Source: Anthracocystis setariae
Taxonomy: Eukaryota; Basidiomycota; Ustilaginomycetes; Ustilaginales; Ustilaginaceae
DNA: 64,000 nucleotides
Direction of reading: 5' to 3'
Assembly (NCBI GenBank): GCA_928724745.1
Contig: CAKMXJ010000032.1
Span: 1,302,001 to 1,366,000, forward strand
Position 1 is the stretch's first letter, and each line of letters begins with the position of its first letter. Made by a program: the position numbers and the translations under genes. The notes below the pieces were generated by a model, which saw only the letters and a list, made by a program, of their open reading frames with translations, searched no databases and was not told the DNA's origin. Positions 10,514 to 18,701 of this stretch are shown piece after piece.

Positions 10514-13500
10514 CTATTTTGCCTGCCGTCTTTCAGCGCTTCGGAGTCGTCCCCCCCGCTTTTCCTCATACTCCCGAATGAGGTCTGGGCAGGCGAGAAG
10601 CTCCTCATACTCCCAAGACGCTTGCTCCTCCGGGTAGCCTTTCCAGAGTACGTGGTACTGAAGCCTGCCATTGACGGCACGGTGTCCAGTGATAGCCTCG
10701 ACCTCGTACTCGAGGTCTTCGTCGGGCAACGGCGGTACTGCCGCACGCTCTTCCCGTCCAGCTAGTTCGCTGGGTCGCCGCTTTTCAAGCATCGAGACGT
10801 GGAAAACGTCGTGGACACGGAGCGACGTCGGTAACTGGAGGCGGTACGCTCTAATGCCGATACGCTCGACAATGGGGTACGGCCCAGCGAAGCGGGTGTC
10901 GAGCTTGGGACTCGGTCGACGAGTTTTCCAATTGCGTCGATTGACGTAGACGAGCTCACCGACCTTGAACTCGACGTCGAGGCGCTTTTTATTGTACTGT
11001 TCCACCACACGAGTTTGAGCTGATCTAACTTGCTCTTGCAGGTATGCAGTGAGCTCCGCTTCCGAGCGAGCGAACTCAGCTCGTTGCGGGTCGAGCACTC
11101 CAGCACGCTCTGGTACCTCCGGATGCATTTTCGGATTCCACCCGTAGCACGCAAAGAATGGTGAGACGCCGAGACTGCTGTGTACCGCATTGTTGTAGAC
11201 GAACTCGGCATTGGCTAGCAGTGAAGCCCAGTTATCCTGCTCGTAGTTGCAATACATACGAAGGTACTGCTCGACAACTTGATTGACTCGCTCCGTCTGA
11301 CCATCCGTCTGAGGATGGTACGCCGTCGACAACGAGTGCTGAATGGAATGGAACTCAGTGTACCGCTTCCAGACCGCCGAGATAAACTGACGACCGCGGT
11401 CAGAGACGATATGCTCGGGCGTCCCAAACCGGCGGAACACGTGTTGCTGGAGGAGCTCGGCAGTGCGAGCCGATGTGATAGTCTTGACCGTCGGCGTGAG
11501 CACCGCAAGCTTGGTGAGTCGATCGACGACGACAAGAATCGAGTCGTAGCTGTCGGAGAGTGGCAGGCCCTCAATAAAGTCCATGGATACCGACCCCCAT
11601 GGTCTTGAAGGAGTGGCCAACGGCTTGAGCAGACCGTACGGCCGATGACGAGGCGCCTTGTAGCGGGCGCAGACCGGACAGCTCGCTACATAGTCGGCGA
11701 TCCAAGCACGTATTCCCGGCCACCAGTAGTGCCGCTGGGTGAGGGCTAGCGTCGCATCACGACCCGGGTGTCCGGCGGTGATGCCGTCGTGGCACTGTGT
11801 CATCACCATGAAGCGCAGGTGCTCCACCGAGAGTGACTGCTCGCTGACAATCTTGGCCGAGCGTGTGTCACGACGCCCCTGCTTTCCGGCCAGCGTGACC
11901 TTGGGAATGACAAGACGGCCTTCGCGATACCAAAGACCGTCTCTAACTTCGAAGGGCGTGTGCTTGTGGAGCTCTTGGAGCTCCGTGTCGAGCGGTTGGA
12001 AAGTTCGAGCCAGCTCCGGCAGGCCACCCCTCACTATTGCCGCCATGGACGACCGCGGCCGAATAACCTTTGCTAAGCCGCTGTCGGATCCATTTCGGCT
12101 CGGTAACTGATTTTCCAGTAATGCAGTTCCAAAAATGCGGGGGTGGAGGAGCTGCCGTACGTTATGTTCGCGCTCTTTGGCCGACGGCTCCATGTCGCTG
12201 CGTCGTGTCAAGGAGTCGGGCTCGCCAGCCTTGTCTCCTGGTCGGTACTGAACAACGAAATCGAAGTCAGCCAGTAACACGGCCCATCGAGCCTGTCGAC
12301 CACTAATACGACGTTGCACCGTGAAATACTTGAGCGCCTCGTGATCCGAGAGCACGGCGAATTGAGACGGGAGCCCCGCCAGCATATGCCGCCACTGGTG
12401 GAGGCAGGCGACGATGGCGAGGAGCTCTTTGTCGTGAATCTCATAGTTCCTTTCGGCAGACGTCATCTTGCGTGAATAGAAGGCTACGGGATGCCATCTC
12501 TTTTCCGTCTCCTGCTTGAGGACGCCGGCGATGGCAAAGTCGCTGGCGTCGGTCTCGAGGCGGGTTGGCTTGTGATAGTCGTAGTGTCGTAGTACTCCGG
12601 CCGTCGTGAAAGCCTCGATGAGCTTGTGGAAGGCATCAGCCGCCTCCTCCGGCAGCTGGAACTTCTTGAACCGCTCCGTAGGCTTGACGAGCGATGTGAG
12701 AGGCTTCGAGATGCGAGCGAAGTGAGAGATGAACCGGCGATAGAAGTTTGCGAACCCCAAGAAACGCTGGATGTCATGAATCGACTGGGGCAGCGGCCAT
12801 TCCTTGATGGTTCGCACTTTCTCTTGGTCCATCTCGATGCCTCCCGGTGTGATGACGTAGCCCAGAAACTCGACGGTGTCCGTGTGGAAGATGCACTTCA
12901 ACAGCTTGGCGAAGAGCCGATTCACTTTCAGACGCCGCAATACCTCACGGACGTGTTCGACGTGTTCTTCCTCGTTGTTGCTGAAGATGAGGAAATCGTC
13001 GAGATACACGACGACGTAGACGCCGATGATGTCACGGAAGATGCTGTTGACGAGCGACTGGAAGTGCGACGGTGCGTTTGCCAGCCCGAAAGGCATGACC
13101 AGGTACTCATACAGGCCGAGCTGGGTACCAAACGCCGTCTTCCATTCATCACCGTCAGCTATGCGTACCAGGTTGTAAGCCGCCTTGAGATCGAGCTTAC
13201 TGAACACCTTAGCATTCCTCAGTAAGAACAGTTGCTCCTCGATGAGCGGCAGCGGCGCTCGATTCTTGACCGTGATCTCGTTGAGCCCTCGGTAGTCAAC
13301 ACAGAGGCGGAGGCCGCCGTCCTTCTTCGGTACAAACAGCACTGGCGAGCGCGCTGGACTCTTTGACGGCCGAATGAACCCCTTTGCGAGGTTCTCGTCG
13401 AGGTACTTGCGAAGTTCCTCCATCTCCTTAGGCCCCTTGAGATAGAGTGGGCCCTGAGGAGGTTTGGATCCCGGCAGGAGTTCGATGGGTAAGTCAGTGC

Positions 13501-14281
13501 TGGTACGAGGAGGTAACTTGTCGGCCTCGACTTCACTAAATACCGCCTCGAGATCCCGATATTGCTCTGGGATCGACACTGGAGTAAGTGACTCCGGCTC
13601 CACCTCGATCTCAATGCCCTTGTCTTTGCCGGTCGGGACGAAGCCGAAGCTAGGCAGCGATGAGGGTGGAGCATCGATCAGCATAATGCCAATCGGTCCG
13701 TCCTGATAGGACGCTTGGACGAGCTGCTGGAATGAGACGAACTCGTTTCCGTGGACAGTGATAACCGGCTCGTTAGAAGGCACGGCGCGGCTGGTAACAC
13801 TATGTGACGGGCCGAAGTCGTGTTTAACGCGGCCCAATGGATCCCGCTGCGCCGCGGTGAATTCAATTCGGCCCGACGTCCAGTCGATCCTCGGCTGAAG
13901 TGTGCGAAGTTCCTGGTAGCCGATAATGAGATCGAAATCGCTAATGTCCGCGACATAGGCCTGCAACGGCGGTAAGGATTGCTCACCGATGTTGACCGTC
14001 AGCGTTGCATCGTGCGTGATGGATAGGCGATGGCCGCTGACGCCGTGGACCGCGGTGGGGTGGGGAGTGGTCTTGATGTTAATACAATATGTACGGGCGA
14101 AAGCACTTGAGAGAAGGGACAGTGAGGCTCCGGTGTCGGCCAGGATGCGAGCCGGGCACCCGTTGATGGTGCCGGTGACTTCGAGGACCGAGGGAAGAGA
14201 TTTGGTCGAGAAACACAATGCACAGTTACGATATATACAGGGTGATGGCGACGGCGGTTGTAGGGCAAGACAAGCCATCAT
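10514..14281 (-). CDS. pol: Chromovirus Pol polyprotein (protease, reverse transcriptase, RNase H, integrase, chromodomain)
   Basis: 1255 residues, intact. Protease ILADTGAS with the DTG at 49-51; Ty3-type reverse transcriptase with VYLDDFLIFS near residue 425; RNase H starting LETDASDFA; integrase zinc-binding region (GHPGRDAT then CPVCARYK) near 830-870; integrase core with MDFIEGLP, IVSDRGRQF and YHPQTDGQTERVNQ; and a C-terminal chromodomain at about 1191-1244 (YEVEAI, YHVLWKGYP, ASWE, DLIREYE). The chromodomain places it among chromoviruses and would direct integration by binding modified histone tails. Pol is in a different frame from gag. Its ATG (14281-14279) overlaps a TGA of the extended gag frame as ATGA, and an in-frame stop at 14312-14314 lies just upstream, so translation by reinitiation is more likely than frameshifting from far upstream. 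Confidence 0.95.
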   Translation of the reverse strand: MMACLALQPPSPSPCIYRNCALCFSTKSLPSVLEVTGTINGCPARILADTGASLSLLSSAFARTYCINIKTTPHPTAVHGVSGHRLSITHDATLTVNIGEQSLPPLQAYVADISDFDLIIGYQELRTLQPRIDWTSGRIEFTAAQRDPLGRVKHDFGPSHSVTSRAVPSNEPVITVHGNEFVSFQQLVQASYQDGPIGIMLIDAPPSSLPSFGFVPTGKDKGIEIEVEPESLTPVSIPEQYRDLEAVFSEVEADKLPPRTSTDLPIELLPGSKPPQGPLYLKGPKEMEELRKYLDENLAKGFIRPSKSPARSPVLFVPKKDGGLRLCVDYRGLNEITVKNRAPLPLIEEQLFLLRNAKVFSKLDLKAAYNLVRIADGDEWKTAFGTQLGLYEYLVMPFGLANAPSHFQSLVNSIFRDIIGVYVVVYLDDFLIFSNNEEEHVEHVREVLRRLKVNRLFAKLLKCIFHTDTVEFLGYVITPGGIEMDQEKVRTIKEWPLPQSIHDIQRFLGFANFYRRFISHFARISKPLTSLVKPTERFKKFQLPEEAADAFHKLIEAFTTAGVLRHYDYHKPTRLETDASDFAIAGVLKQETEKRWHPVAFYSRKMTSAERNYEIHDKELLAIVACLHQWRHMLAGLPSQFAVLSDHEALKYFTVQRRISGRQARWAVLLADFDFVVQYRPGDKAGEPDSLTRRSDMEPSAKEREHNVRQLLHPRIFGTALLENQLPSRNGSDSGLAKVIRPRSSMAAIVRGGLPELARTFQPLDTELQELHKHTPFEVRDGLWYREGRLVIPKVTLAGKQGRRDTRSAKIVSEQSLSVEHLRFMVMTQCHDGITAGHPGRDATLALTQRHYWWPGIRAWIADYVASCPVCARYKAPRHRPYGLLKPLATPSRPWGSVSMDFIEGLPLSDSYDSILVVVDRLTKLAVLTPTVKTITSARTAELLQQHVFRRFGTPEHIVSDRGRQFISAVWKRYTEFHSIQHSLSTAYHPQTDGQTERVNQVVEQYLRMYCNYEQDNWASLLANAEFVYNNAVHSSLGVSPFFACYGWNPKMHPEVPERAGVLDPQRAEFARSEAELTAYLQEQVRSAQTRVVEQYNKKRLDVEFKVGELVYVNRRNWKTRRPSPKLDTRFAGPYPIVERIGIRAYRLQLPTSLRVHDVFHVSMLEKRRPSELAGREERAAVPPLPDEDLEYEVEAITGHRAVNGRLQYHVLWKGYPEEQASWEYEELLACPDLIREYEEKRGGRLRSAERRQAK

Positions 14282-14436
14282 TCGGTTGTCCCACGCCCAT
14301 TTCCCTCGTCGTCAGGATCACCATCGATTCGGTCGTCGTCGGCAAGAGCTGGAAGATCTTCATAATCAAACGCCTCCTCTTCCTCTTGATCTTCGACGTC
14401 CTCTTGTGCCACGACGTCCTCTTGTGCCACATAGGC
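14281..14436 (-). other. Acidic 52-codon continuation of the gag frame between the gag stop and pol
   Basis: After the gag TGA (14439-14437) the same frame stays open for 52 codons, rich in Glu and Asp (for example EDQEEEEAFDYEDL), and then stops with a TGA that overlaps the pol ATG. It contains an 18-bp tandem duplication (14401-14436) encoding VAQEDV twice. The composition and the precise stop-start overlap suggest it was, or is, the true C-terminus of Gag, reached by readthrough or ended early by a point change to TGA. Confidence 0.55.
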
Positions 14437-15951
14437 TCAAGGTCCCGGCCGTCGTGGCGCTCCGGTGGCCGTCTCACGGGCCGGCTGAGGGCAGTCACGC
14501 ACCCAATGACCCTCTTTACCACATCGCTTGCACGTGGTGGCGCCGAAAGTCGTCGGCGAGCGATCGTATACGACGGGCAGGCGTTGGGCCAGATGGGGCG
14601 GTAACGGCCGAGGCCGCGCTGGGGAAGGGGTAGCTGCAGCCGGTCGTGCCTCCACGGCGGACGGTGCTATGACCCGCCCGGCCGCTTTTGCACTGTCGGC
14701 GGTCGGGGCATGAGCTCTTCCAGCCGCCGAGGGGAAATCGTACCGCAGTGAGTTTGAGGTCGGCTGAGCGAGGCTCGCTGCACCGCCTTGGTACGTCTGT
14801 TGCGCTAAGACCCGGTTGCGATCCAAATCTTCCACCTCGCGGTAGAACTCCCATAACGTCTTCGGCGACGTACGCTCGAATTGACGCTGGAGAGTTGGAG
14901 TCAAACCCCGCCGGAAAAGGTGAAGTTTGAGGTGCTCGTCACTCATGCCAGCTCGCTCCTCGAGGGTCCTGAACGCTTCGACATACTCGCTTGCAGCGCC
15001 TGGCTTGTCGTTCGCGAGGCGCAGAGCATAGAGTTTATTGAAAGCGTCCAGCTTCTCGTCGTGAACTCCGTAGAGTTGCTTGAGCCGGTTGACGAAAAGA
15101 GTCCAGTCGCCGAACAGTGCCCCCGACTGGGATGGGTCGGCGCGTAGCTTCGACCGGTACCAAGTGAGAGCCCGGCCCTTGAGATGCGGTCCCAGGAACT
15201 GGATCCTCTTGCGGCCGTCGGACATCTCTTGATACCGGAACCAGGCCTCGACCTGAATGAGCGACATCTCCAGGTCGTTCTCTTGCCAGTCGGGGAAATC
15301 AAGCTTCGGGTCGCTCTTGTTAGTATTACGCTCGGAGGGTGCTTCCCGTGCCGTCATGGTGGAATGGTCCCAGGCGGGGCGTCGGCCGGTGGAGGTCGAG
15401 TACAAGTCCTCCTGACTGTACTCATCGTTCCAGCGTAGGGCTGACGCCACTGGTCGACGGGCAGGGGTAGAGCTACCCAGCGGAGCAGAGCGCCGAGGGT
15501 CATCATGCATGCTGTATGATCTCTCCTCGTGCGCTTCGAGTCCATGGGCGACGGCGGCGACCTCCGGCTCACCCCCTCGGCGTAGAGCTGGCTTGATCAG
15601 CTCTCTGAGGTCTGCGATCTCGGCCTTGAGCGCGAGGATCTCCTCCTGGTGCGCCGTTAGTGGTCGCGACGAAGCTGGGATAGCTGTGAAAGGCGTGGGC
15701 GACGGCTTGGAGCCGGTCGCCTGGTCCATGAGTGTGTAAAGCTTCTCCTGGAAGCGGAGTCGGTCTTGGCTCTCTTTCAGCATGGCCTCCTGACGACTGG
15801 TTTCGTAAGCCATGCGTTGGGTATGGACCTCCTTCATCTGAAGTCTTATATCCTCAATTAAGCCTTGCAGCAATGGTTCTGGGTTCGCTGCAGGAGGCGA
15901 CGAAGCCCGACTGCGAGGAGTACTTCCTCGCGGCGCGGCTGCGTCGGACAT
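14437..15951 (-). CDS. gag: Chromovirus Gag
   Basis: 504 residues. A charged, coiled-coil-like N-terminal part precedes a retrotransposon gag core around residues 210-330 (PDWQENDLEMSLIQ, WFRYQEM, LKGRALTWYRSKL), then a basic proline-rich tail with one CCHC zinc knuckle, CKRCGKEGHWVRDC, near 480-493. Gag forms the virus-like particle and binds genomic RNA through the knuckle. The ATG is only about 37 bases from the LTR end, so the leader is very short. The frame ends in TGA only 11 residues after the knuckle, and an acidic continuation follows in frame (see 14281-14436). Confidence 0.93.
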   Translation of the reverse strand: MSDAAAPRGSTPRSRASSPPAANPEPLLQGLIEDIRLQMKEVHTQRMAYETSRQEAMLKESQDRLRFQEKLYTLMDQATGSKPSPTPFTAIPASSRPLTAHQEEILALKAEIADLRELIKPALRRGGEPEVAAVAHGLEAHEERSYSMHDDPRRSAPLGSSTPARRPVASALRWNDEYSQEDLYSTSTGRRPAWDHSTMTAREAPSERNTNKSDPKLDFPDWQENDLEMSLIQVEAWFRYQEMSDGRKRIQFLGPHLKGRALTWYRSKLRADPSQSGALFGDWTLFVNRLKQLYGVHDEKLDAFNKLYALRLANDKPGAASEYVEAFRTLEERAGMSDEHLKLHLFRRGLTPTLQRQFERTSPKTLWEFYREVEDLDRNRVLAQQTYQGGAASLAQPTSNSLRYDFPSAAGRAHAPTADSAKAAGRVIAPSAVEARPAAATPSPARPRPLPPHLAQRLPVVYDRSPTTFGATTCKRCGKEGHWVRDCPQPARETATGAPRRPGP

Positions 15952-15968
15952 GTCGAGTACGGGGCGCT

Positions 15969-15988
15969 GCTTGAACGATCCACTCTAA
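15969..15988 (-). other. Candidate primer binding site of the chromovirus
   Basis: The minus-strand sequence next to the 5' LTR reads TTAGAGTGGATCGTTCAAGC. A TGG that could pair with the 3' CCA of a tRNA begins six bases from the LTR edge. I cannot name the tRNA; self-priming, known for some chromoviruses of the Tf1 type, is an alternative. Confidence 0.35.
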
Positions 15989-17100
15989 TGTCAGCGGTCG
16001 GGCGCCTGGTGAATAGGCCGATCTTGTTTCGAGAGCGGTGCGGTCCTGTTGGGCTGGGCCGCCGAGTTTGGGTTACGCGCCTGCGCAACTGGGTAGTACG
16101 AGGTGGGTTGCGCAGATACGTCGGCGGTCCGATAACGACGACTGGGCCGCACTCGACTCGACGGCGGTGGAGTGTGGGCCTCTCAACCGCGTTCGACCTA
16201 TTACCGACTGACGCTGTTGGCGCTCCGTTCAGCGGCAGCACGGCGTACTCGGTATTACGGTGTGTTAGCTTGGTGTCCCGCGAGCGCTCTTGACGAGACA
16301 GGAAGCTGTTTAGATGATTAGGTGAACACTGGGAGTGATCACCAAGCTGTTACGGCGACGGCTTAGGGCCTGACGTCCCGATGTCAGCTTGTAGGCAGCG
16401 TTTACGCGCTGCGGTGTCGATACCGGTACCGACGAGGTCTAGCTGTTCTCCGACTTGAACGGAGGCACGCGAGGAAGCTGCAATGCTACTTGTATTGCAA
16501 CTTACTGAACTAGAAACTGAATGATCGTGAAGACGTCGTTAAGAATAGATACTGAGCTGAAGACTGGTGTTGTAAGAAGTAGAGTGGATGAGGAGCTCAT
16601 CCACTTTGAAACAGATGAGGAGACATTAAGTAGGACCGCTCCAAACCCCTATAGCAAGGCCGATCCGGCGCTAGCCTATTGTCTAGCTGCACGGCCTGCA
16701 TGTGTGCTTGTTCTGGCCGTGGTACAGGCGGCTGATCACCTCCAAGCCTCCGAGAGCGCCTGAGATGGTGTCCCCCCTCTGCTGATCACCTCGAGATGGT
16801 GTTGTCGCGATCCGGCGTCTCTGCGATGTCGAACGGCCGCAATCCGACCACTTTGACCAGAAGCGGTTGAAAGAGACTCTCTGGGCCGCACTCGCACTGA
16901 GAGCGGCTGAAAAGCGTGTTCTCCACCGCTCCACTTATGCCGCCTGGGAGTAACCACACTGCTCAATACGACGCACTGCCGGCAGCGTACCTCCTCTCCT
17001 CCAATGCCAGAGCGGCCGAATTTGACTCTATCAACCGCGCTTGGGCTGACGGCGGCCGTAAAACAAGTTTTCCGCCGCCTCGGCTTCACCGCCTGTGACA
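15989..17100 (-). repeat. Chromovirus LTR (5' LTR in element orientation)
   Basis: 1112 bp, matching 7412-8523 except for one visible substitution at 16809. It contains the promoter for the minus-strand gag-pol RNA. Its right end abuts the ACCCG duplication (17101-17105), after which copia pol resumes. Confidence 0.95.
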
Positions 17101-17105
17101 ACCCG

Positions 17106-18104
17106 CTCGTCCTCACAATCTACGTGGATGACATACTAATCTTCGCCCGCTCTAAACCCCTCGCCGAAAACGTAATGAACGACCTCAGGAAGCACTTCAA
17201 GATGACGGGTGGAGAACAGCTTGACTACATTCTAGGCATTCAAGTGAAACAATCGCCGGACTCCATACACTTGTCCCAAACCAGCTACATCCGACGGCTC
17301 CTTCTGACTTACGGACTCGAATCTGCCAACATCGTACACACTCCGCTCAACCCGAGTGCCAGTCTGGCAGATGGAGACCTCCTCTCGCCGTCCGAACACT
17401 CCAAATACAGGAGCATTGTTGGCCAAATCCTTTACATTGCAACATGTACGAGGCCAGACATCAGCTACGCTGTACAGAGACTCAGCCGCGAACTTGCAAA
17501 CCCGCACTCTAATGCTATGGTTCAGGCTAAACATCTGTTACGTTACCTCAAGGGAACGGAAACCCACGGGCTCGAATATAAACCCGCCGTCGGGTTTCCA
17601 ATTCACGACGTGAATCTTGATTTCGGATTGCTATTTCAGACATTCACCGACGCAGATCACGCGGGGGACACACTAACTTCGAGATCAACGTCGGGAATTG
17701 TCAACACGGTCAATACTATGCCATACAGCTGGATTTCCAAGCTACAGTCCATCATCACGGACTCTACAACATACGCCGAATATGTAGCTATGGCCGAAGC
17801 AGCGAAGGAAATCACATGGTGCCGATGGCTAGTCGAAGAACTCGGCCTGAAAGTCAAGAACCCGACGCAACTTATGGTGGATAACCGCGCAGCCATCGAA
17901 CTTGCCAAGGAACCCAAGTTTCACAACAGGACCAAGCACTTTCGCCTCAAGTATCACATTACCCGATCATACCAAGCAGAGGGATTACTGATTGTGAAGC
18001 CAGTCTCAACAACGAACCAACTAGCTGACATTCTCACAAAAGCATTGGAAAAGAACAAAGTTCAAGTCAATCGCGAGAATCTCCACATACTTCCCACGAA
18101 TTAG
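17106..18104 (+). pseudogene. Copia pol, 3' part (reverse transcriptase C-terminus and RNase H)
   Basis: 332 codons that continue the frame broken at 7411, in the same phase once the ACCCG duplication is discounted. It starts with the reverse transcriptase active site (LTIYVDDILIF), followed by conserved copia blocks (GLESANIVHTPLNP, YRSIVGQILYIATCTRPDI) and RNase H (FTDADHAGD, STTYAEYVAMAEAAKEI, ADILTKAL). No stop or frameshift is seen, so the damage to this gene is the nested insertion alone. An open frame from 17004 runs out of the chromovirus LTR into this segment, giving a chimeric 366-codon frame, which is probably accidental. Confidence 0.93.
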
Positions 18105-18701
18105 GAAAACCCGACGACGGGTTTCTCCTTTCATCGATTAATCATCAAGATCCGCACATGAACACCCACAACCCGACGCGTTTTACCAGAAAACATCGAA
18201 AAATCAAGAAAACAACACGAAAGCTACCCGAACGAGACCAACACAGCGAAATAACAATAAAAGCTCATAAAATAAATGGACCCTGCATGAACGCGCGACC
18301 CGAGATATAGCAACTCTCATTAGACCCCAAAACCCGACGTCGGGATTTCAACTCCGACGCCAAACCTACAAGATCTAGCTCTCGAACTACAAAACCACAA
18401 TAAATCACCACCAACACCGCAAACCACTCATATGTCACATTGCGCAATCACAGCCACCGAGATGAAACGCGGCGCATCCGACAAGACTCTCTATCGGGTC
18501 ATAAAACCCGACGACTGGCCCTCACTACATGCTGCGCCAACTGCGGAACAGAACGAACAAAGCGTTACCATACAAAGGATTGGGATAGAGGCGCGGACCC
18601 AAGAAAGAGTCCTCAGCACGCCCTCTCTCACACTTCCTCCTCACACTTCTTTCACCACCATCACGACCGACGCCAACCACGTCGACATACAACAAGAAGC
18701 A
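18105..18701 (+). other. Copia interval between pol and the accessory gene
   Basis: About 600 bp with no independent gene. It holds two palindrome copies (18108-18123 and 18331-18346) and several AACCCGACG half sites, A/T-rich ATAAAA-like motifs (18254, 18500) and a CT-rich stretch before 18702. The look is that of a promoter plus 5' leader, which suggests the accessory gene may have its own transcript. The frame of the accessory gene is open back to an ATG at 18432. Confidence 0.45.

Larger units (their letters stand above)
7412..17100 (-). mobile_element. Ty3/gypsy chromovirus, intact, nested in the copia reverse transcriptase
   Basis: LTRs of 1112 bp at 7412-8523 and 15989-17100 (TGTCA...TGACA) differ at one position by eye (8232 A against 16809 G). 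A perfect 5-bp target duplication ACCCG sits at 7407-7411 and 17101-17105. On the minus strand: gag (15951-14437), then pol with a C-terminal chromodomain (14281-10514). On the plus strand, convergent with pol: a two-exon accessory gene (8671-10300). The near-identical LTRs and open frames indicate a very recent insertion, later than the copia insertion it interrupts. Fungal chromodomain Ty3 elements usually target chromatin marks, not defined sequences. Confidence 0.96.

Noticed and set aside
4103..18104. Copia pol as an old, mutated pseudogene
   Set aside because: The only lesion is the nested insertion with its 5-bp duplication; both halves are open and in phase.
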